64,000 bases of DNA from Thiobacillus sp. 65-29 (GTDB lineage Bacteria > Pseudomonadota > Gammaproteobacteria > Burkholderiales > Thiobacillaceae): the NCBI GenBank assembly GCA_001899775.1, contig MKWN01000044.1, forward strand, positions 28,086-92,085, read 5' to 3'. Below the pieces are notes generated by a model. It saw nothing but the letters and a program-made list of their open reading frames with translations, ran no database searches and had not been told where the DNA came from. Both the position numbers and the translations under genes were made by a program. This document shows, piece by piece, positions 55,086 through 64,000 of this stretch (position 1 is the stretch's first letter; each line of letters begins with the position of its first letter).

Positions 55086-55327
55086 AATCACGAAAAATGG
55101 CTAATGGACAATCTGGGCTCATTGCGCAGAAAGGCAATGTGCGTGTGCCACGGCGAAAGCGTTGGTGGAGATTTTGAGAGAACAGAGGGCAGAAGAGTGT
55201 CAAACCGGCAGCACTTCGGCCCAAGCTGCTCGCACCCCTGGCACACGCAGAACGGGCGCGATCCCCGCGTGGCTTGCGGGAAGTAGAAATGAAAACGCCC
55301 AACCGAGAACAGTTGGGCGCTGAATTT
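55086..55327. other. junction between phage remnant and tRNA-Phe
   Basis: These bases connect the broken portal gene to the tRNA. The region is somewhat AT-richer, has no credible gene and no repeat of the tRNA 3' end that I could find by eye. It probably includes the deletion breakpoint that removed most of the prophage. Confidence 0.5.
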
Positions 55328-55403
<76 letters not shown>

Positions 55404-55456
55404 AAAAGAGGCCGCAATTTAACCGGTTTCCCCCTAGTCAGTCAAGGCGATCGCGC

Positions 55457-55756
55457 TCAGCACGTCAGGCCGTGCAGTCCGCACAGGTGCCGCCGCAGCA
55501 GGGCCAGGGCGAGCCACAGCCAGAACAGCAGGAAGAAGGTGAGCATGGGAACGTGCGCGTCGAGGATGACGCGGGGCGTGACGACACGCACCGCGCGCAC
55601 GGCGGGCTGGGTGATGGTGCGCAGGATGCGGTAGAACAGGTTCTGTTCGCGGTATTTCCCCGCGAGGATGGCAAGTACGCCCTGGCCGAGAAGGGCGAAG
55701 CCGGCGACTTCGATGATGGCGCGCAGAATCGAGACGAGCAGGATGTCGAAGGGCAT
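55457..55756 (-). CDS. small membrane protein, YggT-like
   Basis: The 99-residue protein has two hydrophobic stretches, about 5-30 (LLVSILRAIIEVAGFALLGQGVLAIL) and 68-88 (PMLTFFLLFWLWLALALL). The segment NLFYRILRTITQPAVRAVRVVTPRVI between them resembles the P-R loop of YggT-family proteins. Function is unknown. It lies just upstream of the tRNA on the same strand, and 100 bases from the divergent TPR gene. Confidence 0.65.
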   Translation of the reverse strand: MPFDILLVSILRAIIEVAGFALLGQGVLAILAGKYREQNLFYRILRTITQPAVRAVRVVTPRVILDAHVPMLTFFLLFWLWLALALLRRHLCGLHGLTC

Positions 55757-55856
55757 GGCGGAGCGGGCGGAAGGGAAGCGGCGATTCTACCGCAGCTTGT
55801 CAGGCGGGCTCCGCGCCGGGACAATGCGGTGGGTTGTTTCCAGCGGATGTTCGGCC

Positions 55857-56435
55857 ATGAATTTCGATCGCGTGCGGCATGCCTTGCGGGGCGCATTCTT
55901 CACTTTCGTGCGCCAGCCGGAGCGCGCGCTGGCGGCGTATCGCGACAGCCTTCGCGCCGATCCGCAGCACGTAGGGACGTTGCGCATGCTGGGCTGGCTG
56001 GAGGCGCAGCAGCAGCGCTGGCCCACGGCGGAGACCTGGCTCGCGCGCGCGGTCGAGCTCGATCCCAAGGACGCGTCCACCTGGTTCAATCTTGGCTGGG
56101 TGCGCGATCACGGTGGCATGGATGACGCGGCCTGCGATGCGTTCACCCGCGTGACGCAGCTTGCGCCGCACAACGACCGCGCCTGGTACGGCCTGGGCAT
56201 GCTGCATGCGCGCCACGGTCGTCACCGGGAGGCGGCCGCGGCGCTGACCGAAGCCGGCCGGCTGCAGCCGATGAACGGCCTGGCCTGGTATGCGCTGGGG
56301 ATGGCGTGGCAGCACTGCAACGAGCCAGAAAAGGTGGCCGAGGCCATCGAGCACACCCTGGCCCACGACCCGCAGACCGCGCAGCGGCTGATTCGCGATA
56401 CCGGTCGCAGCGATTACGCGGCACGGCTGGGCTGA
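55857..56435 (+). CDS. tetratricopeptide repeat protein
   Basis: The 192-residue protein is made of about four to five TPR units. Visible repeats are PERALAAYRDSLRADPQHVGTLRMLGWL (start AYRDSLRADP), AETWLARAVELDPKDASTWFNLG, CDAFTRVTQLAPHNDRAWYGLG and AAALTEAGRLQPMNGLAWYALG. TPR units mediate protein-protein contacts; the partner is unknown. No signal peptide is apparent. ATG 55857 is preferred over the ORF-track start, which crosses the YggT-like gene. Confidence 0.85.
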   Translation: MNFDRVRHALRGAFFTFVRQPERALAAYRDSLRADPQHVGTLRMLGWLEAQQQRWPTAETWLARAVELDPKDASTWFNLGWVRDHGGMDDAACDAFTRVTQLAPHNDRAWYGLGMLHARHGRHREAAAALTEAGRLQPMNGLAWYALGMAWQHCNEPEKVAEAIEHTLAHDPQTAQRLIRDTGRSDYAARLG

Positions 56436-56444
56436 AGCTCCCAC

Positions 56445-56470
56445 AAAAAAGCCGGCCCGCGGGCCGGCTT
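56445..56470 (-). terminator. intrinsic terminator of symporter operon
   Basis: Perfect 11-base arms (aagccggcccg and its complement) precede six T residues when read on the minus strand. It lies about 35 bases after the symporter stop and also directly follows the convergent TPR gene, so it may serve both. Confidence 0.85.
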
Positions 56471-56505
56471 GCAGCGCGTGCGCCGCGTGGCGCACGAGAC
56501 GGCGA

Positions 56506-58680
56506 TCAGCTTGCCTGAGCCTTGATATCGCCTTCCAGGTTCGGGTAACGCACGTGGTCCACGAGTTCCTGGATTTCCCTGGACGGTGCACGGGACAGCA
56601 GCGAGCCGATGATGACGCCGAGGAAGCCCGCCGGCATGCCGAACACGCCCCCGGCAATCGGCTTGATGGCGAACCACTCGTTTGCCGCGACGCCGCCGAA
56701 GAACTCGTAGGTGTTGTACATGTAGAACATGCAGACACCGAGTCCCGTGAGCATGCCGAGGACCGCACCGAAGTAGTTCGCGCGCTTCCAGAACACGCCG
56801 AGCACCAGCGCGGGGAAGAACGCGGACGCGGCGAGCGAGAACGCGGCACCGACGAGGAACATGATGTCACCCGGCTTCAGCGACGCGGTATACGCGGCGA
56901 ACAGCGCCACCACCAGCAGCAGGCCCTTGGAGATGGCCAGCCGGCGCACGGTCGACGCCTTGGGGTCGATCATCTTGTAATAGACGTCGTGCGACAGCGC
57001 GTTGGCGATCGTCAGAAGTAGGCCGTCGGCGGTGGAGAGCGCCGCCGCCAGGCCGCCCGCCGCCACCATGCCCGATACCACGTACGGCAGGCCGGTGATC
57101 TCCGGGGTGGCGAGCACGATGAGGTCGCCGCCGATGGTTATTTCGGCGAGCTGCACCAGGCCATCCTTGTTGAGGTCGGCGATCTTCATCAGGGTGGGAT
57201 CCACTGCCGCCCAGTTGGCGACCCAGGCGGGCAATGAGGCGAACGACGAGCCGACCAGGTTGTTGTAGACCTCGGACTTGACCAGCACCGCCAGTGCGGG
57301 CGCGGTGAAGTACAGGAGGAAGATGAAGAACAGCGACCAGAACACCGACTTGCGCGCCTCACGGACCGAGGGGGTGGTGTAGTAGCGCATCAGGATGTGC
57401 GGCAGCGAGGCCGTGCCGACCATCAGGCACAGCACCAGCGCCATGAAATTGCGGCGCTTCTCGTTGGATGCCTTTTCGTCCTCGGCTTTCGCCGCGGCGA
57501 TTTCGGCTTCGGTCGCGTTGGGGTTGTCCTTCAGCAGTTTCTTCTCCGCACCCTTGCCGGAGAATGCGGCGGCGTGCGCGGGAACCGGACCGGCTGCCTT
57601 CTTCGCGCCGTCGGCGGCTTTTTTCAGCTTGGCCATCAGCGCATCCGCACCGGTCAGATCGGCAATTTCCTTTTCCTTTGCGTCGATCTTGGTACCGTTC
57701 GGTTCGGGGGCCGCCTTCAGCTCGGCCAGTTCGCCTTCGAGCTTGGCGCGTGCCTCGCCGACGATCGCGTCCGCATTGCCGGCGGCGATCGCCTCTTCCA
57801 GCGCCTTCATCTTGGCTTCGGTGGCGAGCTGCTTCTCCTTGTGGAGGGCGCGCACGGAAGCCTCGGCGGCGCCGAGCGTGGTGGCGGGGTCGTTGAGTTC
57901 CTTTTCCTTCGCGGTCACTTCCTTCAGGACCTGACCATAGGCGATCTGCGGGATGGGGTTGCCGGTATGGGTTACCGACAGCCACACCACCGGCACCATG
58001 TAGGCGATGATGAGAATGATGTACTGCGCGACCTGGGTCCAGGTCACCGCGCGCATGCCGCCGAGGAAGGAGCACACCAGGATGCCGGCGAGACCGACGA
58101 ACACACCGTACTGGAATTCGATGCCGGTGAGGCGCGCGGTGATGATGCCGACGCCATAGATCTGCGCGACCACGTAGACGAACGAGCAGATGATGGCAGC
58201 GACGACGCCGATGGTGCGCGGCAGGTTGCCGCCGTAGCGTGTGCCGAGGAAGTCGGGAATGGTGAATTGGCCGAACTTCCTGAGGTAGGGCGCGAGGAAC
58301 AGCGCTACCAGCACGTAGCCGCCCGTCCAGCCCATGACGAAGGCGAGGCCGTCATAGCCGGTGAGGTACAGGGTGCCGGCCATGCCGATGAAGGACGCCG
58401 CCGACATCCAGTCGGCCCCGGTGGCCATGCCGTTGAAGATGGCGGGCACGCGGCGGCCGGCGACGTAGTATTCGGACACGTCGGCGGTTTTCGACATGAT
58501 GCCGATGCCGGCGTACAGCGCGATGGTCGCGGCGAGGAAGATGTAGCCGATCCACTTGGAGGGCAGGCCCATCTGCTCCAGGATCGCGAGCACGATGACG
58601 AAGCTGATGAAGCCGCCGGTGTAGAAAGTGTAGTACTTCTTGAGTTGCTGGAAGAACTGGCTCTGGGTGAGTGCCGTCAT
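56506..58680 (-). CDS. sodium/solute symporter large subunit (VC_2705 type, acetate-permease related)
   Basis: This 724-residue inner-membrane protein belongs to the sodium/solute symporter family, closest in layout to the acetate permease-like VC_2705 subfamily. Core signatures are AGRRVPAIFNGMATGADWMSAASFIG, FLGTRYGG and MVAAGGLAAALSTADGLLLTI. Relatives have about 550-600 residues. Here a charged, Lys/Glu/Ala-rich stretch of roughly residues 250-405 (for example KEVTAKEKELND and GDGAKKAAGP-like) is inserted between helices and looks coiled-coil. The start overlaps the stop of the DUF4212 gene by one base, so both subunits are coupled. Acetate or a related short-chain acid is the probable substrate. 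Confidence 0.9.
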   Translation of the reverse strand: MTALTQSQFFQQLKKYYTFYTGGFISFVIVLAILEQMGLPSKWIGYIFLAATIALYAGIGIMSKTADVSEYYVAGRRVPAIFNGMATGADWMSAASFIGMAGTLYLTGYDGLAFVMGWTGGYVLVALFLAPYLRKFGQFTIPDFLGTRYGGNLPRTIGVVAAIICSFVYVVAQIYGVGIITARLTGIEFQYGVFVGLAGILVCSFLGGMRAVTWTQVAQYIILIIAYMVPVVWLSVTHTGNPIPQIAYGQVLKEVTAKEKELNDPATTLGAAEASVRALHKEKQLATEAKMKALEEAIAAGNADAIVGEARAKLEGELAELKAAPEPNGTKIDAKEKEIADLTGADALMAKLKKAADGAKKAAGPVPAHAAAFSGKGAEKKLLKDNPNATEAEIAAAKAEDEKASNEKRRNFMALVLCLMVGTASLPHILMRYYTTPSVREARKSVFWSLFFIFLLYFTAPALAVLVKSEVYNNLVGSSFASLPAWVANWAAVDPTLMKIADLNKDGLVQLAEITIGGDLIVLATPEITGLPYVVSGMVAAGGLAAALSTADGLLLTIANALSHDVYYKMIDPKASTVRRLAISKGLLLVVALFAAYTASLKPGDIMFLVGAAFSLAASAFFPALVLGVFWKRANYFGAVLGMLTGLGVCMFYMYNTYEFFGGVAANEWFAIKPIAGGVFGMPAGFLGVIIGSLLSRAPSREIQELVDHVRYPNLEGDIKAQAS

Positions 58681-58943
58681 TATTCGTCTCCCTCGTGGAC
58701 GCCGTATTCCTTGTCCATCTTGTTCATCGCGTGCGCGTAGTACCAGATGATCAGGACATAGATGATCAGGGCACCCTGCGCGCCCATGTAGAAGGCGAAG
58801 GGGAAGCCCATGATGATGATGTTGTTGAGCTGCGGGGCGAAGTAGATGACGACGAACGTCACGACGAACCAGATGGCGAGCAGCACTGCGGTGAGCCGCA
58901 GATTCTTGCGCCAGTACTCTTGATGCTTCTCCGACAATTGCAT
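58680..58943 (-). CDS. sodium/substrate symporter small subunit (DUF4212)
   Basis: The 87-residue protein has two membrane helices (LTAVLLAIWFVVTFVVIYFA and FYMGAQGALIIYVLIIWYYA) and the family-typical ends KHQEYWRKN and AHAMNKMDKEYGV. It is the small partner of the symporter encoded next. ATG 58943 follows a GGAGG site. The ORF-track start at 59036 extends into the leader. The roughly 100-base upstream region includes the short palindrome gactagtc, possibly regulatory. Confidence 0.92.
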   Translation of the reverse strand: MQLSEKHQEYWRKNLRLTAVLLAIWFVVTFVVIYFAPQLNNIIIMGFPFAFYMGAQGALIIYVLIIWYYAHAMNKMDKEYGVHEGDE

Positions 58944-59051
58944 GGCTGACCTCCGTGTGTGATGAACGGGTACGCGCTTGTTATGGGACGCGTGTGCGCG
59001 TGCACGGAGTCTAAGGACTAGTCTTGTGGTCGCCAAGCGAATTAGAAAAAA

Positions 59052-59750
59052 CTAATGTAGGGACAGCCAGCGGCGTGCGCGCAACAGGCGCAGCAGCTGG
59101 CGTGCGGTGGTGACGCGCTCGCGTGCCGCGGCATCGAGCAGCACCAGCCACAGTTCCGCGGTGGCGTAGGCGTCGGCGAGCGCGCCGTGGCGCGTGTAGA
59201 CGGCGATGCCGAAATGTCCCAGCCAGTCGTCGAGGTGGCGGTAGCGCGGTGCGACCGCGGGAAACAGCAGTGGCGCGACCAGCGCGGCGTCGAACCAGGG
59301 TGCGGGTGGACGCAGTCCGAGCTGCCTGCGCGTGTCGCGTTCCAGCACGGTCTGGTCGAAGCCGGCATGAAAGGCGACGCGCGGCACGTTGCCCGCGAAT
59401 TCGAGCCAGTCGAGTAGCGCCACGTGCGCCGCCTGTCCCGCGCGCTGCGCGCTGTCGGTGATGCCGTGGATGAGGATGTTGGCGGCGCCGGTGGCTTGCG
59501 CCTGCGTCAGTCCGGTTTCGAAACTGTGAGCCAGCGCGATGCGTTTCTCTTCGATCATCACCGCGCCGATCGCCAGCAGAGGATCGTGCAGGGCGTCGAG
59601 CCCGCCCGTCTCGACGTCGACCACGCACCAGCGCAGCGCAGCGAGTGGCTGATCGAGGTCGGGGGCGGCCAGCGCGGCGAGTGCGTCGCGGCGTGCCGCA
59701 CTGGCCGCGTCGAGCGATACGTGCCGGCGCCGGGCAAACGGCCAGATCAC
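59052..59750 (-). CDS. DEDDh 3'-5' exonuclease, DnaQ-like
   Basis: The 232-residue protein contains an RNase T/DnaQ-type exonuclease domain. The metal-binding residues are visible as VVDVETGG (Asp45, Glu47), FHAGFDQTVLE and a final H-x4-D in RHGALADAYAT. Its substrate is unknown; it is not the polymerase III epsilon subunit by context. The first four bases overlap the stop of the CBS-DUF294 gene. Genes for this exonuclease, the DUF294 protein and an acetate-type symporter are commonly grouped in proteobacteria, as recalled. Confidence 0.9.
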   Translation of the reverse strand: MIWPFARRRHVSLDAASAARRDALAALAAPDLDQPLAALRWCVVDVETGGLDALHDPLLAIGAVMIEEKRIALAHSFETGLTQAQATGAANILIHGITDSAQRAGQAAHVALLDWLEFAGNVPRVAFHAGFDQTVLERDTRRQLGLRPPAPWFDAALVAPLLFPAVAPRYRHLDDWLGHFGIAVYTRHGALADAYATAELWLVLLDAAARERVTTARQLLRLLRARRWLSLH

Positions 59751-61636
59751 AATTTGTAATCCATCGCCAGCCGCGCCTGCACCTTGCGCGCCTGGCGCAG
59801 CGCCTCCTTGAGGATGCGGCGGTCGAGCGGATTCAGCGTGTCGGGGTTGACGTGATTGTCCGGCGGTTGCCCCGTGCGCAGGCGCGCGTGCTGGTGACGC
59901 AGGCGCAGCAGCTGCAGGAAATGGAAGGCGCGGTTCCAGTCGGCGAGTTCGCCGTCGGGGATGTGCAGGGCGTGCGCGGCCTCGCGCAGGCGCTTCGCGG
60001 TATTGGTCTGCGGGCTGCCCGCGGCCAGCGCGAAGATGCGCGCCGCGTCGACGAAGGGCGTGGCGCCGGTGAGTTTGAGATCGAGCGTGTGCGGATGCGC
60101 GTCGTCACCGGACAGCACGAAGTCGCGCATTACACCGAGTGGCGGACGGTTGCGCAGCGCGTTGCCCGCCATCTGGTGGAGGAAGCGCGGATTCTTCTGT
60201 GCCGCGCGGTTGAGCCAGGCGCGCAGATCGAACGCCAGCGCCGCATCGCCGGCGAGCGGGCGGAAGTCGAAGAAGATGCTGGCGTGCAGCAGCGCCTCCG
60301 GCGTGCCGTGGTCGATCCATTGCGTGAACTGGCGCTGCCAGTCGTCCGCTGACAGGCACCACTGCGGGTTGCCGGCCATGATGTCACCGCGGCACAGGGG
60401 AAATCCACATGCGTCGAGCCGTGCGTTGACGCGCTGCGCGAACGCCAGCAGCGCCTCGCGCTGCGTGTCGTTGGCCTGCTCGAAGATCAGCGCGTTGTCC
60501 TGGTCGGTGGCGAGCGTCTGCTCCATGCGGCCTTCCGAGCCCAGCGCGAGCCAGCACCAGCGCAGCCCTGCGAGCTTGCGATCGGTTTCGCTTTCGAATG
60601 CGATGATGCGTTCGGTGAGGCGGTCGTTGAGGCTGGAGATGATCGCGGTGAGATTCTCCGCATCCATGCCCTGCGCCAGCAGGCTGTGCGCGAGGTCACC
60701 GATGTCATGCGCCAGTCCCGGCAGGCGCGCAGGATCGTCGGTGCGCGCGAGTGCCGAGGTGATACCGTCCACCGACAGCCGGCGCAGGGCGAAGATGTCC
60801 TTCTCCGACACCACGCCGCTCAACCGGCCCTCGCTCACCAGCGGCAGATGGTGGATGCCCTGGCGCGCCATCAGCACCAGCGCGTCGGCCACCGGCGCGG
60901 TATCGGGCAAGGTGGCCGGCGCGTGCGTCATGACCGCCGAAATCGGGGTGGAGAGTGGCACCTGCGCCAGCGTCACACGCGCCAGCACGTCCTTGAGCGT
61001 GAGGATGCCGATCGGCGCACCCGCGTCGTCGACCACCACGACCGAGCCGATGCGTGCCGCCTCCATCGCCGCGAGCGCTTCGGCGAGCGGCGTGGCAGGT
61101 GCCACGCTGAACGGCGCACGCCGCACCAGACCGCCGAGCGGGCGTGCGAAGCGGTGCTCGTCATCGAGTGCCAGCGCGTATTCGGATTGCACCGCGCGCT
61201 GCGATTCCTCCAGCAGGCTGGCGATGCGGCGCGTGCAGAAATCGTTGAATTCCGTGCTGCGCGCGAGCAGCGTGTGGAAGTCGGCCGCCGGCAGGAGATA
61301 GCAGAAGGTGTCGGCAGCGGCGACGTAGCGGTTGGCAGCGGCGCGTCCGGCAAGCAGCGCGCCGAGTGGGAACATCTCGCCCGCCGCAAGCTGGAACACC
61401 GCCTGGCCGTCGGCGGTGACGCCGCTGACCGTGCCCTGCTTGATGATGAACAGCGCAGCGGGTGCGGCCTGGGTCGGCTCCAGCAGCACGCCATGCTCGG
61501 CGTAATACGCCACCGACAGCCGTTGCACCAGCCACAACACCTCGTCGTCGGCCATCGTGGCGAACGGCGCCTGCCGCCGCAGCGCCTCGATGGTGGCGCG
61601 GTGCAGGCTGTTGGCGAGCGGGATCGCGGGATTCAT
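59747..61636 (-). CDS. cNMP-binding / CBS-pair / DUF294 nucleotidyltransferase-like protein
   Basis: The 629-residue protein has an N-terminal cyclic-nucleotide-binding-like domain (about 10-140, with AAGEMFPLGALLAGRAA). Two CBS motifs (about 165-290) follow. The next part is a DUF294 nucleotidyltransferase-like domain with GSEGRMEQTLATDQDNALIFE, whose Gly-Ser and two Asp residues fit the polymerase-beta fold, and a DUF294_C helical end. These proteins resemble GlnD-type signal transducers; targets are unknown. It begins the unit with the exonuclease. A role in sensing nucleotide or acetate status is inference from neighbours. Confidence 0.93.
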   Translation of the reverse strand: MNPAIPLANSLHRATIEALRRQAPFATMADDEVLWLVQRLSVAYYAEHGVLLEPTQAAPAALFIIKQGTVSGVTADGQAVFQLAAGEMFPLGALLAGRAAANRYVAAADTFCYLLPAADFHTLLARSTEFNDFCTRRIASLLEESQRAVQSEYALALDDEHRFARPLGGLVRRAPFSVAPATPLAEALAAMEAARIGSVVVVDDAGAPIGILTLKDVLARVTLAQVPLSTPISAVMTHAPATLPDTAPVADALVLMARQGIHHLPLVSEGRLSGVVSEKDIFALRRLSVDGITSALARTDDPARLPGLAHDIGDLAHSLLAQGMDAENLTAIISSLNDRLTERIIAFESETDRKLAGLRWCWLALGSEGRMEQTLATDQDNALIFEQANDTQREALLAFAQRVNARLDACGFPLCRGDIMAGNPQWCLSADDWQRQFTQWIDHGTPEALLHASIFFDFRPLAGDAALAFDLRAWLNRAAQKNPRFLHQMAGNALRNRPPLGVMRDFVLSGDDAHPHTLDLKLTGATPFVDAARIFALAAGSPQTNTAKRLREAAHALHIPDGELADWNRAFHFLQLLRLRHQHARLRTGQPPDNHVNPDTLNPLDRRILKEALRQARKVQARLAMDYKL

Positions 61637-61866
61637 GCGGCAACGTTAGTGGCTGGCGCGGAGTTTGGCAACCGGAGGCCGCGTGGCCCGCGGCTTTGCA
61701 CGCGCAAGGCAGGGTCTATACTGGAACATCGGGCTCGCGGGGGGCCGGCTTTCAGGGCAGCAGCGCAGGCACCGGCCTTTTCCCCCGGCCGTTTCGGCAG
61801 CGATGCTTCGCATCCATTCCTTTTCCGTCGCCTGCGCTTTCAGCATCTTCCGAAAGGAGGCAGGAC

Positions 61867-62400
61867 ATGCACACCAGGACGATTTTTCCCCTCTTGCTGG
61901 GGGCACTCGTGTTCAACACATGGGCGACCTCCGTGCAGGCGGACGACAAGGCTGCCGCGGGCAGCGAGGCGATGGCCACGCAGGCGGGCGACGCAGGATC
62001 AGGATATGGCATGGGCCCGGACATGATGACGGGTGCCGCGCTCGATGCCGGCATCGCGTGCAGCGGGCCGGGGATGATGGGCGGCGGCTGGGGCATGGGC
62101 CCCTGGAGCCGGACCGAACTGACCGCGGAGCAGCGCACCCAGATCAACAAGATCCGGGACGAGACGCGCCGGAAGAACTGGGGACTGATGGGCCGGTTGA
62201 TGGACGAGCAGGCCACCCTCAGGGACTTGTCTGACGCCCCCAAGCGGGATGCCGACGCATTGAGCGAGGCGTACCGGAAGGTCAGGGAACTGAAGCAGCA
62301 GATTCATGCGTCGTCGGAAGACGCGTACGATCGCATCGACGCCATCCTGACCCCCAAACAGAAGGAAAAATCATCGTGGCGCTTCTGGCGCCGCTGGTGA
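61867..62400 (+). CDS. Spy/CpxP-like periplasmic protein
   Basis: The 177-residue protein has a signal peptide (TIFPLLLGALVFNTWATSVQA). A Gly/Met-rich segment (YGMGPDMMTG, GPGMMGGGWGMGPW) precedes a helical domain with ELTAEQRTQINKIRDE and ILTPKQKEK, the LTxxQ-type motifs of the Spy/CpxP/ZraP family. Such proteins act as periplasmic chaperones or metal-stress sensors. The Met-rich part may bind copper or silver, as inference. ATG 61867 follows AAAGGAGG. It is convergent with groEL and separated from it by a strong terminator. Confidence 0.83.
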   Translation: MHTRTIFPLLLGALVFNTWATSVQADDKAAAGSEAMATQAGDAGSGYGMGPDMMTGAALDAGIACSGPGMMGGGWGMGPWSRTELTAEQRTQINKIRDETRRKNWGLMGRLMDEQATLRDLSDAPKRDADALSEAYRKVRELKQQIHASSEDAYDRIDAILTPKQKEKSSWRFWRRW

Positions 62401-62410
62401 GACGGCCATG

Positions 62411-62435
62411 AAAAAGCCCCGCCGAAGCGGGGCTT
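62411..62435 (-). terminator. intrinsic terminator of groEL with UUCG tetraloop
   Basis: On the minus strand a perfect 9-base stem (aagccccgc) closes a TTCG loop, forming the extra-stable C(UUCG)G hairpin, followed by a T-run. It lies about 28 bases after the groEL stop. Confidence 0.88.
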
Positions 62436-62462
62436 GGGGACAGCGCGAAACGGGCGTGCTGC

Positions 62463-64000
<1,538 letters not shown>

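Noticed and set aside
59013-59025. gactagtc palindrome upstream of the symporter operon as an operator
   Set aside because: Only eight bases are symmetric, which is too short to support a site by itself.

Overview
The window reads as a contiguous chromosomal segment of a high-GC betaproteobacterium. The fmt - rsmB - DUF4390 - ntrY/ntrX-like - trkA - trkH order is typical of that class (Rhodocyclales/Nitrosomonadales-like genomes are my best guess, from memory of gene order). No 16S rRNA or other decisive taxonomic marker is present. Both window edges cut genes: fmt lacks its 5' end on the left, and groEL (minus strand) lacks its 5' end on the right.

Region 1 (1-9.4 kb, plus strand) is housekeeping. 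It holds initiator-tRNA formylation (fmt), 16S rRNA m5C methylation (rsmB), a small secreted DUF4390 protein, an NtrY-like kinase with an NtrX-like regulator whose AAA+ domain is degenerate, the TrkA/TrkH potassium uptake system and a YggX-type Fe(II)-trafficking protein. A perfect 42-bp palindrome separates this from the convergent phoU. Region 2 (9.5-17 kb, minus strand) holds phoU, a translationally coupled DUF815 ATPase / Nudix-ThiE fusion / small membrane protein set, a NYN-LOTUS protein, argJ, two small unknown genes, a DUF938 methyltransferase that appears to start with CTG, and the murein endopeptidase pbpG. Region 3 (17.1-21.4 kb) pairs an HDOD-like histidine kinase with a REC-PAS-GGDEF-EAL protein, probably one signalling unit.

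Region 4 (21.4-26.2 kb, minus) is the prkA-yeaH-spoVR stress operon, preceded by a good sigma-54 -24/-12 element. Region 5 (26.3-35 kb) is a metal-resistance locus: a CusS/CusR-type two-component system diverges from an RND efflux operon (OMF, small periplasmic protein, adaptor, HME-type RND pump, second small periplasmic protein). A complete catalase gene follows.

Region 6 (36.5-55.4 kb) is accessory. It begins with a scar carrying fragments of a phage antirepressor and a serine recombinase. Next comes a TetR (CecR-type) regulator divergent from a roughly 13-kb, nine-gene operon that encodes two complete ABC-2 exporters (YbhG/F/S/R-like and YhiI/RbbA/YhhJ-like) and two outer-membrane factors; the second factor is interrupted by an in-frame amber codon. 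An LpxR-like outer-membrane deacylase, a MarR regulator with a small membrane protein, a strong dyad, a REP-like palindrome cluster and tandem IS-end-like repeats follow. The region ends in a decayed lambdoid prophage (portal and S49 protease fragments) next to tRNA-Phe, with an intact ParD/ParE-type toxin-antitoxin pair between the two phage fragments.

Region 7 (55.4-64 kb) returns to core genes. These are a YggT-like membrane protein, a TPR protein, a two-subunit sodium/solute (acetate-type) symporter whose large subunit has an extra ~150-residue charged insertion, a DEDDh exonuclease coupled to a cNMP-CBS-DUF294 protein, a Spy/CpxP-like periplasmic protein and groEL.
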